A program made the position numbers and the translations under genes. Below, in pieces: positions 8,986 to 22,300 of a DNA stretch of 64,000 nt. Source of the DNA: Myxococcus stipitatus DSM 14675 (GTDB taxonomy: Bacteria > Myxococcota > Myxococcia > Myxococcales > Myxococcaceae); the NCBI RefSeq assembly GCF_000331735.1, contig NC_020126.1:5598501-5662500 (forward strand). Reading direction: 5' to 3'. The notes under the pieces are model-generated. The model was not told where the DNA came from. It did not search any database and saw nothing but the letters and a program-made list of their open reading frames with translations. How positions within the stretch are numbered: position 1 is the stretch's first letter; every line of letters begins with the position of its first letter.

Positions 8986-10383
8986 ATGGGTTCTCCGATG
9001 CAAGGGACACACGCTGAGACGCCGCTCCCGCCTGGCTCACGTCTGCACTGGCTCTTGGGCAATGGCCCTCGGCAGGTGAAGGACGCCTTGGGGCAATTGG
9101 TGCGCGGACACAAGCGGCACGGCGACATCGTCTACTTCCGCTTCTTCGAGGGCCCCACCTTCCTGCTCTGCCATCCCGAGCACGCGCAGCGGGTGATGGT
9201 GGACAACGCCCGGAACTACCGCTTCCCGGGGCCGGAGAACGGGTTCGACGGACCGCTGATGGGGCGCGGTCTCTTCGCCAGTCGAGGCGACTACTGGCTG
9301 CGGCAGCGCCGCATGGTGCAGCCCGCGTTTCATCGTCCACGTCTGGGTGGAATGGTGAGCGGGCTGGTGGAGGGAACCCTCGCGATGGTCGAGCGCTGGG
9401 AGCCTCACCTCCACTCCGGTCAGCCGCTGGAGTTGCTGGAGGAGATGCGCCACCTCTCCATCTCGCTCCTGGGCCGGACCATCTTCTCGCGCGACGTGTA
9501 CGCGGAGAGCGCGCAACTGAGGGAGGCGCTCGACTTCTTCACCCGCGACAGCCACGGCCCCCGGGACTCGGTGGTGAAGGTGGTGCGCCAGCTCCTGCGC
9601 CTCAACCCGGGCCACCACGAGCGGTTCATGGGGGCGATCACGAAGATGAACACGGTGCTCTACGCGCTCATCGCCGAGCGTCGTGCGGCGCCCTCGCTCG
9701 GAGACGATGTCCTCGGGATGTTGATGTCGGCCCGGGACGCGCAAGGCGAGGCGATGACGGACCGGCAGGTGCGCGACGAGCTCGTCTCGCTCTTCGTCGG
9801 AGGACAGGAAGCCACGGCCGTGGCGCTGACGTGGACCTGGTACGCGCTGGCCCGCAACCCCGAGGTGGAGCAGCGCATACGCAAGGAGCTGGCGGACGTG
9901 CTCGGCGGCGAGCTCCCCACGAGCGCCACCCTCCCGGAGCTCCACTACACGCGGGCAACCGTCGAGGAGACGCTGCGACTCTATCCACCGTCGTGGCAGT
10001 TCGCGCGGCGGGCGCGAGAAGCGGATGAGGTGGGCGGCTTCAAGGTGCCGCCGGGGATGTTGATGCTCATCTCCCCGTACATCCTGCATCGCCATCCCAG
10101 CGCGTGGGAGGAGCCCGAGCGCTTCCTTCCCGAGCGCTTCATGGGGGAGCAGCGGGAGCGCCGGAGTCAGCGCCTCGCCTATATGCCCTTCGGCGCCGGC
10201 CAGCGGCTGTGCATCGGCAATCACTTCACGCCCGTGCTGATGACGGCGGTGCTCGCTGTCACCCTGCGTCGGTTCCAGCACAGGCTCGTGCCGGACTTCC
10301 CCGTCGTCACCATGTCGGGCTCCACCTTCCGGCCTCGCAACGGCCTCATGGCCACGCTGCATCCGGCGTCCCCACTCCCATGA
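8986..10383 (+). CDS. Cytochrome P450
   Basis: A heme monooxygenase of about 465 residues. The I-helix has GGQEAT in the oxygen-binding region, the ExxR motif is EETLR, and the heme loop is FGAGQRLCIG with the cysteine ligand. The general pattern, with a proline-rich N-terminus PLPPGSR, resembles the soluble CYP102/CYP4-like group more than the OxyB-type cross-linking enzymes of glycopeptide clusters. No membrane anchor is seen. Start: ATG 8986 or 8998 is preferred; the frame also opens at a TTG at 8932, within A/T-rich probable promoter DNA. The stop overlaps the start of the giant NRPS gene (ATGA), so the two are probably co-translated, and the P450 likely oxidises the peptide or one of its building blocks. 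The substrate cannot be told from sequence. Confidence 0.93.
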   Translation: MGSPMQGTHAETPLPPGSRLHWLLGNGPRQVKDALGQLVRGHKRHGDIVYFRFFEGPTFLLCHPEHAQRVMVDNARNYRFPGPENGFDGPLMGRGLFASRGDYWLRQRRMVQPAFHRPRLGGMVSGLVEGTLAMVERWEPHLHSGQPLELLEEMRHLSISLLGRTIFSRDVYAESAQLREALDFFTRDSHGPRDSVVKVVRQLLRLNPGHHERFMGAITKMNTVLYALIAERRAAPSLGDDVLGMLMSARDAQGEAMTDRQVRDELVSLFVGGQEATAVALTWTWYALARNPEVEQRIRKELADVLGGELPTSATLPELHYTRATVEETLRLYPPSWQFARRAREADEVGGFKVPPGMLMLISPYILHRHPSAWEEPERFLPERFMGEQRERRSQRLAYMPFGAGQRLCIGNHFTPVLMTAVLAVTLRRFQHRLVPDFPVVTMSGSTFRPRNGLMATLHPASPLP

Positions 10384-13300
10384 GCGATATCCTCAAGCGT
10401 CTGGCAGGGCTGTCCCCGGAGAAGCAGAACGCGCTCCTGAAGAAGTTGAAGGCCGGGAGGGACCCGGGCGCGGCGCCTCGGCGAAGTCATCCTCCGCTGG
10501 AGCCACGCGCTCCGGGGACGCGGCTCCCGCTGTCCTTCGCGCAGCAGCGGCTGTGGTTCCTGGAGCAGCTCGAGCCGGGCACGGCGCGCTACAACGTCCC
10601 CGCGGCGGTGCGGCTCCAAGGCGCCCTGGACCTCGGGGTGCTCGAGCGCGCGTTCGCGGAGCTCCTGCGGCGACATGAAGTCCTGCGCACCGTCTTCCGC
10701 GAGCAGGGAGAGACGGCCGAGCAGGTCGTCCTCCTCGCCTCTCGTCCCCCGCTCCCGGTCGTGGACCTCACGTCCGTCCCCGCCGAGCAACGAGACGCGG
10801 AGGCCGCGCGACGAGCGAGCGCGGAGGCGAGGCGCCCGTTCGACCTGAGGCGGGGACCGCTGCTGAGCACCACCCTGCTCCGCCTCGCCGAGGACGAGCA
10901 CGTGCTGGTCCTCAACATCCACCACATCATCTCGGATGCCTGGTCCACCGCGGTGATGGTCCGCGAGCTGGGGCAGCTCTACGCCGCCTTCAGCCAAGGA
11001 CAGCCCTCGCCGCTGCCGGAGCTGACCGTGCAGTACGGCGACTGCGCGCTGTGGCAGCGCTCGTGGCTGGAAGGCGCGGAGCTGGAGCGTCAGCTCTCAT
11101 ACTGGCGCCAGCAGCTCGCCGGAGCGCCCGGGTTGCTCGCGCTGCCCACGGACAGGCCGCGTCCTCCCGAGCAGACCTTCCACGGCGCGGCCCATCCCGT
11201 GCGGCTGTCGCGTGTGCTCTCCGAGGCGCTCAAGGGCCTGGCCACGCGCGAGGGCGTGACGCCCTACATGCTGCTGCTCGCGGCCTTCCAGCTCCTGCTC
11301 GGCCGCTACGCGGGACAGGAGGACGTCTGCGTCGGCTCGTCCATCGCGGGGCGCGTCGTGCCCGAGCAGGAGGGCCTCATCGGCTTCTTCGCCAACACGC
11401 TCGTGCTGCGCACGAAGCTGTCGGGCAACCCGACCTTCCGCGAGCTGCTGCGACAGGTGAAGGACACGACGCTCGGGGCCTATGCCCACCAGGACATCCC
11501 GTTCGAGAAGCTGGTCGAGGAGCTCGAGCCCGAACGGAACCTCGGCCACGCGCCGGTGTTCCAGGTCCTCTTCGCGTTCCTCAACGCCCCCGCCACCGAG
11601 CTGCGCCTGCCCGGCCTCTCGATGCGGCTGATGGAGCTGGAGACCCGCGTCTCCAAGTTCGACCTGGAGCTGGCCTTCACCGAGTCGGACGGGCACCTCC
11701 AGGGCAGCTTCGTCTACAACACGGACCTCTTCGACGCCTCGACGCTCGCGCGCCTGGCGGGTCACCTCCAGGTCCTGCTCGAGGGCATCGTGGCCGCGCC
11801 CGAGGCCCCACTCTCCGAGCTGCCCTGGCTCGCCTCGGAGGAGCGACGGCAGGTGGTCGAGGACTGGAACCAGGCCACCCGCGAGCTTCCCCAGCCGGCG
11901 CTCGTGCACCACCTCTTCGAGGCCCAGGTCCGCCGCGCACCGGAGGCCATCGCCCTGCACTCGGGCGACGAGCGCCTCACGTACGGAGAACTCAACGCCC
12001 GCGCCAACCAGCTCGCCCGGCACCTGCGCCGCGTGGGCGTGGGCCCGGAGATGTTCGTCGCGTTGTGCCTGGAGCGCTCGCCGGAGCTGGTGGTGGCCAT
12101 GCTCGCCACGCTCAAGGCGGGCGCCGCGTTCCTGCCGATGGACCCTGGAGCCCCCTCGGGGCGGCTGGACTTCATCGCCTCCGATGCCCACGCCCCCGTG
12201 CTGCTCACCCACTCCTCGCTCGAACACCTGCTGGACCGGCGCGGCTACGTCCTGCGGCTGGACGAGGACTGGGCCCGCGTGGAGCGCGAGCCGGAGGACG
12301 ACCTCGACAGCGAGCTGGACGCGGACCACCTCGCCTACGTCATCTACACGTCCGGCTCCACGGGTCAGCCCAAGGGGACGCTCCTGCAACACCGTGGGTT
12401 GTGCAACACGGCGCTGCAGACCATCGACTTCATGGACCTGCGTCCTGGGGACAGACTGCTCCAGTTCTTCTCCCCCGCCTTCGACGCCGCCCTCTCCGAG
12501 ATCTTCCCCGCCCTGCTCGCGGGGGCCACGCTCGTCCTCGCCTCGCGCGAGGAGCTGATGCCCGGAGAGCCCCTGCTGTCGGTCCTCACCGGGCAGGACA
12601 TCACCACCTTCAAGGTCACCCCCTCGGTGCTCGCACAGCTCGAGGTCCCGCCCTTGAAGAACGTGCGGACACTCATCGTCGCGGGCGAGGCCTGTCCTCC
12701 GGAGCTGGTGGCCCGCTTCAAGCCCGGCCGTCGCTTCGTCAATGCCTATGGCCCCACCGAGACCACCGTCTGCGCCACGGTCAACACCGACGTCACCGCG
12801 CCGCGCGTCACCCTCGGCCGCCCCTTCCACAACGTGCGCACGTACGTGTTGGACGCGCACCTGCGGCCCGTGCCCGTGGGGGTGCCAGGGGAGCTGTTCA
12901 TCGGAGGCACGGGCCTGGCGCGGGGCTACCTCGGCCGTCCGGAGCTGACCGCGGAGCGCTTCCTCCCGAACCCCTTCGCACACGCGCCCGGCGAGCGGCT
13001 CTATCGCACCGGAGACCGCGCGCGCTGGCTCGCGAACGGTGAGCTGGAGTACCTGGGGCGGCTGGACTTCCAGGTGAAGCTGCGAGGCTTCCGCATCGAG
13101 CTGGGAGAGATTGAAGCCGTCCTGAGGAAGCAGCCCGGCATCCGCGAGGCGGTGGTGACGGCGAGAGAGGACACCCCGGGCCACAAGCGCCTCGTCGCCT
13201 ATTGCGTCCCGGAGACGCCTCGCTCGGAGGAAGGCCGTGAGGGGTCGCCTTCGCTCTCCGCGACGACGCTCCGCGCGGAGCTCGCCACCCACCTTCCCGA

Positions 13301-16300
13301 CTACATGCTGCCGGCGGCGTTCGTCTTCCTGGACGCGCTCCCTCTCACCTCCAACGGCAAGGTGGACCGCCAGGGCCTCCCGCCACCGGACAGCACTCGC
13401 GCGGAACAGGCCGCCTCGCAGGTCGCGCCTCGCGACGAGGTGGAGCAGCGCCTGGCCACCATCTGGGCGGGGGTGCTCGGCCTGGAGCAGGTCGGCGTGC
13501 TCGACAACTTCTTCGAGCTGGGGGGCGACTCCATCCTCAGCCTCCAGGTCGTCGCGCGGGCCCGACAGGTGGGCCTGCTCCTCTCCACGAGAGACCTCTT
13601 CCAACACCAGACCATCGCGAGGCTCGCGCAGGTCGCGCGGTCCAGCACCGAGGCCGCCGGGGAGCAAGGGGCGGTCATCGGTCCGGTACCGCTCTCGCCC
13701 ATCCAGCGACACCTGTTCCAGCACGATGCACCGCACGCTCACCACTTCAACCAGGCCCTGCTGCTCACGCCCCGTCAGCGGTTGGAGCCTTCTCACCTGG
13801 AGCAGGTGCTCCGTCACCTGGTGCTGCATCACGACGCGCTGCGCTTGCGCTTCTTCCAGCACGAGGGGAACTGGTTGCAGGAGTGCACCAGCCCCGATGA
13901 GGCCCCCTTCCACCTGACGCATGTGGACCTCTCCGCGACGCCCGCCGACCAGCAGCCCGCGGCGCTCGAAGCGGAGGCCACGCGCCTGCAAGCGGGCTTC
14001 GTGCTCTCCGAGCCGTCGCTCTTCCGCGCGGCCCTCTTCCAACTGGGTGGAGACACCCAGCGGCTGCTCCTCGTCGCGAACCACCTGGTGGTGGATGCCG
14101 TCTCCTGGCGCGTGCTGCTCGAGGACCTCGAGTCGGCCTGGAGCCTGGTCCAACAGGGTCAGCCGCTCCGCCTCCCCGCCAAGAGCACCTCCTTCCAGAC
14201 CTGGACCCGCAACCTGGAGGCCCACGCCCACTCCGAGCCGCTCGCCGCGCAGGCACCGCTGTGGCTGGACGAAGCCCGCCTCGTCATCAAGCCCCTCCCC
14301 ACCGACGCCTCCGGCGCCAACACGCGGGACAGCGAGCGCGCTATCGCCCTGGCGCTCGACGCGGAGGAGACTCGACTCCTCCTCCAAGAGGCCACGACGG
14401 CGTGGCGTGCGCGCATCAACGACGTCCTGTTGACCGCGCTGGCTCGGGCGCTGGCCGAGTGGACAGGCCAGTCCCACGTCCTCGTGAACCTGGAAGGACA
14501 TGGTCGCGAGGAGCTCTTCCCCGACGTCGATCTGTCACGCACGGTGGGCTGGCTCACCTCGCTCGTGCCGGTGCTGCTGCCAGTCCCGGAGCACGCCAGC
14601 CTTGGGGACGGCCTGCGCGCCGTCCGTGACGCCCTCCGCCGCATGCCGGACCAGGGCATCGGCGCGGGGCTCTTGAAGTGGATGGGACCCGAGGAGTTCT
14701 CCCGGAAGCTCCAGGCGCAGCCGGTTCCCCAGGTGGCCTTCAACTACCTGGGCCAGCTCGACGGGACCGCGGCGAGCAGCGCCTTGTTCACCCGCGCGCT
14801 GGAGCGGACAGGTCCCTCCGCCTCGCCGGAAGGAACGCGCCTGCACCTGCTGGAGCTCAACGGCTCGGTGCTCGAGGGCCGTCTCCGGTTCACGCTCACG
14901 TACAGCGACCGGCTCCACCACGAGGCCACCGCGAGGGCGCTCGGGGAGCGCTTCCTCCTCCACCTGCGAGCACTCATCTCGCATCGCCATTCCGAAGACG
15001 CGCGCCGCTTCTCTCCCGGCGACTTCCCGCTGGCGCGCCTCTCACAGTCGGCCCTCGACGCGCTGGTGCGCCAGGCCCCCTCCGGCGTCGAGGACCTCTA
15101 TCCACTGTCCCCCATGCAGCAGGGCATCCTCTTCCATGTCCTGCTCGCCCCGGCGTCGGCGGTCTACTTCCAGCAGCTCGCGTGGACCGTCGACTCCCTC
15201 GACCTGCCCGCGTTCATGGAGGCGTGGCGACACTGCCTGAAGCGCCACACCATCCTGCGCTCCTCCTTCCACTGGGAAGGGCTCGACGCTCCGCTCCAGG
15301 TCGTCCACGCGGCGCCCGAGCTCCCCATCGACTCACTCGACTGGAGCCAGCTCTCCGCCGACGAGCAACGGACGCGCTTCGAAGCGCTGCTGGTGGAGGA
15401 CAAGCAGCGAGGCGTCGAGCTGCGCAGCGCGCCCTTGCTCCGGCTGACCGTCATCCACCTGGGGCCACGGGGCACTCGCTTCCTGTGGAGTCACCACCAC
15501 CTGCTGGTGGATGGCTGGAGCCTGGGCTTGCTGATGCGAGAGGTATTCTCCCTGTACGAGACCCTCCGCTCGGGCCAGACGCCCCAGGAGACGCCTCGGC
15601 CCGCCTTCGGTGAGTACATCGCTTGGCTCCACCGCCAGGGCACCACCGGCGAGGACTTCTGGAGAGAGGCCCTGCGCGGCTTCTCGGTGCTCACGCCCCT
15701 TCCCGCCGACACCCACCAACCCTCCTCCGGGCAGTCAACTGCTGAAGCAGCACTCTCCGGCCCTGGAAGCGCGGCGCTGCAGTCCTTCGCGCGCGAGCAC
15801 CACGTCACGGTCCACACGCTCGCGCTGGCCTCATGGGCCTTCCTCCTGGCCCGGCATGGTGGTGGAGAGGACGTCGTCTTCGGCAACACCGTGGCGGGCA
15901 GACCTCCCGAGCTGCCGGGCTCCGAGGCGCTGGTGGGCTTGTTCATCAACTCGCTGCCCGTGCGCGTGCGTCTGCCCTCCGCGACGTCCGCCCTGTCGCC
16001 CTGGCTCCAGTCGCTCCAGGGGCAGCAGCTCGAAGCGCGCCAGTACGAGCACTCGCCGCTCGTCCAGGTCCAGGCCGTGAGCGAGGTGCCCCGAGGCACA
16101 CCGCTGTTCGACTCGCTCCTGGTCTTCGAGAACTACCCGCTCGACGCGACGCTCCTCGAGCACTCGTCGCTCGTGGTGCGCGACATCCACGGCTTCGAGC
16201 TCTCCAACTATCCGCTCACGGCCTCCGTCCTCCCGGGCTCCACGCTGCGCTTGCGGCTGGTCTTCGACACACCGCGCTTCGCGCCGGAAGCCATGCAACA

Positions 16301-19300
16301 GCTGCTGGCGCGCTGGGTGCGCGTGCTGGAGTCCCTCCCCACGGCGAAGCGGCTCGACGACCTCTCGCTGCTCACCTCGGAGGAGCGCCAGCGGCTCCTG
16401 GTCGAGTGGAATGACACGGCCTCCGAGTACCCGCGCGACGCCACGCTGCCCGACGTCTTCGAGCAGGTCGCGGCCCGGGCCCCCGACCGCATCGCCCTCG
16501 AGTTCGGCGAGGCCCGGCTCACCTATCGCCAGCTCGATGAGCGCGCGAACCGGCTCGCCTGGCACCTGCGAGGGCTCGGCGTCACGACGGATGAGCGGGT
16601 GGCCATCGCCGTGGAGCGCTCGCTGGAGCTCGTCGTGTCGCTGCTGGCCATCCTCAAGGCGGGCGCCGCGTACGTGCCGCTGGACCCGGCCTATCCCCCC
16701 GAGCGCCTGGTCGCGATGGTGGAGGATGCACGTCCTCGCGTGCTCATCACCCAGCAGGGACTGGTGTCGCGGCTGCCCACGGGAGAGCAACGGACGGTCA
16801 TCCTCGAGGACCTGGACCTCGCGAGCCTCCCTGTCCAGGCCCCTCCGCGCGTCGTCTGGCCGGAGAACCTGGCGTATATCGACTTCACGTCTGGGAGCAC
16901 GGGGCGCCCCAAGGGTGTCGGCACGCCGCAGTCGGCGGTGCTGCGCACGGTCATGGGGATCGACTACGCGCACCTCGGTCCGGACGAGACCTTCCTGTTG
17001 ATCGCCCCCGTCTCCTTCGACGCCTCCACGCTGGAGCTGTGGGGGCCGCTGCTCCAGGGAGCGCGGCTGGTGATCTTCCCGCCCCATGCGCCCTCCGATG
17101 TCCACGAGCTGGGCGAGGTGCTGGAGCGGCACGGCGTGACGACGCTGCACCTCACGGCGGGACTGCTCACGCAGGTGGTGGACCACAACCTCCAGGGCCT
17201 GCGCGGCGTTCGGCAGTTGCTCACGGGGGGAGACGTGGTCTCCGCGCCCCATGTCCGCCGGGTGATGGAGACGCTGAACATCCCTGTCACCGCCTGCTAC
17301 GGCCCCACGGAGACGACACTCTTCGCGGCCTGCCACCGGATGACACGACCGGAACATGCGGGCTCGGTTGTTCCGCTGGGTCGCCCCATCGGCAACACCC
17401 GCGTCTATGTGCTGGATGGGAAGGGACAGCCCGTCCCCGAAGGGGTCGTCGGCGAGCTGTTCATCGGCGGAGACGGCGTCGCGCGGGGCTACATCGAGCA
17501 GCCGGCGCTGACGGCGGAGCGCTTCGTCCCCGATGTGTTCAGCACGAAGCCGGGCCAGCGTATCTATCGCACGGGCGACCTGGCCCGCTGGCGTCACGAC
17601 GGCGTCCTGGAGTTCCTCGGCCGAGGCGACGCCCAGGTGAAACTGCGTGGCTACCGCATCGAGCTTGCGGAAGTCGAGTCGGCCCTCCTGACGCACCCGA
17701 GGGTCCGCCAGGCGGTCGCCGTCGTCCGCGAAGACCTCCCCGGCGACAAGCGCCTCGTCGCCTACTGCGTCCCGAGCGAGGGACCCACCGGGCTGGACCT
17801 GCCAGCCGTGCGAGCCCACCTGGCGGCCCGCCTCCCGGAGTTCATGCTGCCCTCCGCCGTGGTGGTCCTGGACGCGCTTCCGCTCACCGCCAACGCCAAG
17901 ATCGACCGCAAGGCCCTCCCCGCGCCGGAAGGAACCCGCGCGCCTGGGGCAACGCTCATCGCCCCGCGCAGCGCGCTCGAGCATCGGCTCGCCGACATCT
18001 GGCGGCAGGTGCTGCGAGTCGAGCACCTGGGCATCCACGACAACTTCTTCGAGCTGGGAGGCCACAGCCTCCTCGCCACGCAGGCGGTCTCCCGAATCCG
18101 GTCGGAGCTCCAGGTCGACCTCCCGCTGCGAGCCCTGTTCGATGCGCCGACCCTCGCGGCACTGGCCTCGCGGCTGGAGTCCTCGGCCCACACCGCGAAG
18201 GCCCCCGCGCTTCAAGCGCTGCCGCGAACCGGCCCGCTGCCGCTCTCCTTCGCCCAGCAGCGGCTGTGGTTCCTGGAGCGCTTGGAGCCCGCCAACGCCA
18301 GCTACAACGTCCCCAGCGCCCTGCGACTCGAAGGCCGACTGGACGTCCCAGCGCTGCGCCGTGCCTTCGACGCGCTGGTGCGGCGACATGAATCGCTCCG
18401 CACCGTCTTCGGCGCTGGCGACGACGGCCAGCCCTTCCAGACGGTCCTTCCCTCCGCGCCGCTGGACGTGCCCTGCGTGGACCTGTCCGCCCTGAGCGCC
18501 TCCGAGCGCCAGGAGGCGGCGGCGCGGCTGGCGGCCGAAGACGGCGCGCGGTCCTTCCACCTCGGAGCCGGTCCCCTCCTGCGCGCCACGCTGTTGCGCC
18601 TCTCCGAGGACGACCACGTGCTCGTCTTGACGATGCACCACATCGTCTCCGACGCGTGGTCCATGGGCGTGCTGGTTCGCGAGATGGCCGCCCTCTACGA
18701 GGCCTTCGCCCACGAGCGGCCCTCGCCGCTGTCCGACCTGGGCTTCCAGTATCCCGACTACGCCGTCTGGCAGCGCGGCTGGCTCCAGGGCGACGTGTTG
18801 GAGGACCAGGTCTCCTGGTGGCGGCGACAGCTCGACGGGGCGCCCGCCTTTCTCGAGATGCCGACGGACCATCCGCGTCCGCCGGTGCAGACCTACCGTG
18901 GCGCGCATCATCACTTCCGGCTCTCGACGGAGCTCTCCAGCCGGCTCAGGGACTTCTCTCAGCGGCACGGCACCACGCCGTTCATGGTGTTGCTGGCCAC
19001 CTTCCACACGCTGCTGCACCGCTACTCGGGGCAGGACGACATCAGCGTCGGCTCGCCCATCGCGGGCCGGCCCCAGTCGGAGCTGGAGGGCCTCATCGGC
19101 TTCTTCGTCAACACGCTCGTGCTGCGAGCGCGCATGCACGACGACCCGCCCTTCCTCGACCTGCTCCAGCAGGTGCGCGATACGACGCTGGAGTCCTTCG
19201 CGCACCAGGACGTGCCCTTCGAGAAGCTGGTCGAGGCCCTGCGCCCTCAGCGTGACATGCGCACCACGCCGCTGTTCCAGGCCATGCTCGTGCTCCAGAA

Positions 19301-22300
19301 CGTCCCCATGGGGCCGCTCCAACTCCCGGGCCTGCGCCTGCGTCCCCTGGAGGTCGAGACCCACGTCGCCAAGTACGACCTGCTGCTGATGCTGGTCGAC
19401 GGAGCCGAGGGCTTCTCCGGGAACCTCGAGTACGCAACCGACCTCTTCGAGCCGACCACCGCCGCGCGGTGGGTGACCCACTTCCAGAGCCTGCTGGTCC
19501 ACGCCCTGGAGGCACCGAGGACGCGTCTGGGTGCGCTCCACCTGCTCACGCCCGAGGAGCGCCACGACCTGCTCGTCACGTGGAACGACACGGAGACGAC
19601 CTTCCCGAGCGAGCTCACCGTCCCGGAGCTCATCTCACGGCAAGCGGCCCTCGCTCCCGAGTCCATCGCATTGGAGGACGGCCAGACACGGCACACCTAC
19701 GCCTGGCTGGAGGCTCGCGCCAACCAGCTCGCCAGACACCTGCGCGCACGGGGTGTGGGCCCCGAGGTCCGCGTCGGCCTCTTCCTCGAGCGCTCTCCCG
19801 ACATGGTCGTGGCACTGCTCGCGGTGCTCAAGGCGGGAGGTGCCTACGTTCCGTTCGACATCGCCTACCCCGAGGAGCGGCTGGCGTTCATGCTCGCCGA
19901 CTCGGGTGTCACGCTCCTCCTCACGCAGCGCTCGCTCCAGTCGCGGCTGCCGGCGCATGCGGCGCGCGCCATCTCTCTCGACGACGAAGCCCCGTCTCTC
20001 CTCACGCAATCCTCCGAGGCCCTTCCGCGGACGGCGGCGCCCCACCACCTCGCCTACGTGCTCTACACCTCGGGCTCCACGGGCCGTCCGAAGGGGGTGC
20101 TCATCGAGCATCGGGGCGTCGTCAACTACCTCTCCTGGTGCGCGAGCACGTATCCGCGAGCCCCTCGCGGCGCGCCCGTCCACTCGCCCCTGGCCTTCGA
20201 CCTGACGGTCACCAGCCTCCTGTTGCCGCTGTCGCAAGGCAGCAGCGTCCGGCTCGTGTCCGAGGCCCAGGATGTGGAGGGACTGTCGCTCGCCCTGCGA
20301 GAGCGCGAACTCTTCGGACTGGTCAAGCTGACGCCTTCGCACCTCCAGACGCTCTCCCAGCTCCTGCCGCCCACCGAGGCCGCCACCGCGACCCACGCCT
20401 TCGTCATCGGCGGAGAAGCGCTGACCTTCGAGCAGCTGACGTTCTGGCGCACGCACGCCCCCGCGACGCGCCTCTTCAACGAGTACGGTCCCACCGAGAC
20501 CGTGGTCGGCTGCTGCGTGCACGAGGTGGAGGCCCACGGCGCTCCCACGTCGGGCCCGGTGCCCATCGGTCGCCCCATCGCCAACATCGACTTGCACGTG
20601 CTCGATGCCCGAGGGGCCCTGGTCCCCGTGGGGGTGCCCGGTGAGCTGTACATCGGCGGCCTGCCCCTGGCCCGTGGCTACTGGCAGCGTCCGGAGCTGA
20701 CCGCCGAGCGCTTCGTCCCGCATCCGTTCGCGCGCACGCCGGGCGAGCGGCTCTATCGCACGGGAGACCGGGTGCGCCGTCGCGCCGACGGCACGCTCGA
20801 GTACCTGGGGCGCCTGGACTTCCAGGTGAAGGTGCGAGGCTTCCGCATCGAGCTGGGAGAGATTGAAGCGGTCCTCGCCCAGCACCCCGAGGTGCGCGAG
20901 ACACTCGTCCTGGTCCGTGAGGACACACCAGGAGATCAGCGACTGGTGGCCTACGTCCTGCCCCAGACGGGCCAGTCCCCCGAGGCCGGCGTGCTGCGTG
21001 ACTTCCTCACGCAGCGACTGCCCGAGTACATGGTGCCCGCGGCCTTCATCCGGCTCGACGCGTTCCCTCTCACCGTCCACGGGAAGGTCGACCGCGCCGC
21101 ACTTCCTCGGCCGGGCGAAGAGTCCCAGGCCCATGCATCGCGATTCGTCGCGCCCCGGACGCCGGTGGAGCAGGAGATCGCCGCGCTCTGGTGCGAGCTG
21201 CTGGACGTGCCGCGCGTCGGAGTACACGACAACTTCTTCGTGCTCGGAGGCCACTCGCTGCTGGCCCTCCAGATGGCCGCGAGGATCCTCTCGACCTTCC
21301 AGGTCGAGCTGCCCCTCAACACCTTGTTCGACGCCCCCACGCTGGAGACCCTGGCCCAGGAGATCGAGAACGCGCGGCAGTCGAACCAGGGCCCGAGCAT
21401 CCCGCCCATCCAACCCGCACCGCGGGATGGTGCGCTGCCGTTGTCGTTCCCGCAGCAACGGCTGTGGTTCCTCGACCAGCTCGACCCGAACAGCGCGAGC
21501 TACAACATCCCCCTCGCCTTGCGCCTCGAGGGTGTCCTCGACGAGGCGGTGTTGCATGAGGCGCTGGAGACACTGGTCCGCCGCCATGAGGTGCTGCGCA
21601 CCACCTTCCGAGGTGTCGAGGGACAGCCGCGCCAGGAGATCTCACGCGAGCCACGAATCCCCGTGGAAGTCCACGAGCTCGGCACCCTGCCAGCGGCCGA
21701 CCGCGAGCGAGAGGTCCTTCGCCGCGTCACGGCGGAGGCAGGGCGTCCGTTCAACCTCGCAGAGGGGCCGCTGCTGCGCGCCTCCTTGCTCCGGCTGGGG
21801 GAACAGGACCACGTGCTGATCTTCTCCATGCACCACATCGTCACGGATGCATGGTCCATGGGCGTGGTGGCTCGGGAGGTCGCCGCCCTCTACGACGCCG
21901 CCCTCCGCCGCGCACCTGCGCCCCTGCCGGAGCTCCCGCTCCAGTACGCGGACTACGCGGTCTGGCAACGCCAGTGGTTGCGGGGAGACGTGCTGCGAGC
22001 CCAGCTCGAGGGGTGGCGCCAGCGACTCGCCGGAGCCCCCGCGCGGCTCGAGCTCCCCACGGACCGGCCACGTCCGCCCGTCCAGACCTTCCGGGGCGCG
22101 CGACATGCCTTCCGACTCTCCTCCGAGGTCGCCGAGCGACTCGTGTCCTTCAGTCAGCAGGAGAAGGCCACTCCGTTCATGACGCTGCTGGCGGCGTTCC
22201 AGGTGTTGCTCGGGCGCTACTCCGGCCAGGACGACATCAGCGTTGGCACGCCCACCGCGGGCCGACGCGTGGCGGAGCTGGAGGGCCTCATCGGCTTCTT

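Noticed and set aside
11097..14501. 1134-codon open frame on the minus strand inside the large NRPS
   Set aside because: Antisense shadow caused by high third-position GC. The plus strand has clear NRPS motifs throughout, and the shadow has no domain.
15831..19565. 1244-codon minus-strand frame
   Set aside because: Same reason: it lies wholly opposite NRPS adenylation and condensation domains and is low in recognisable motifs.
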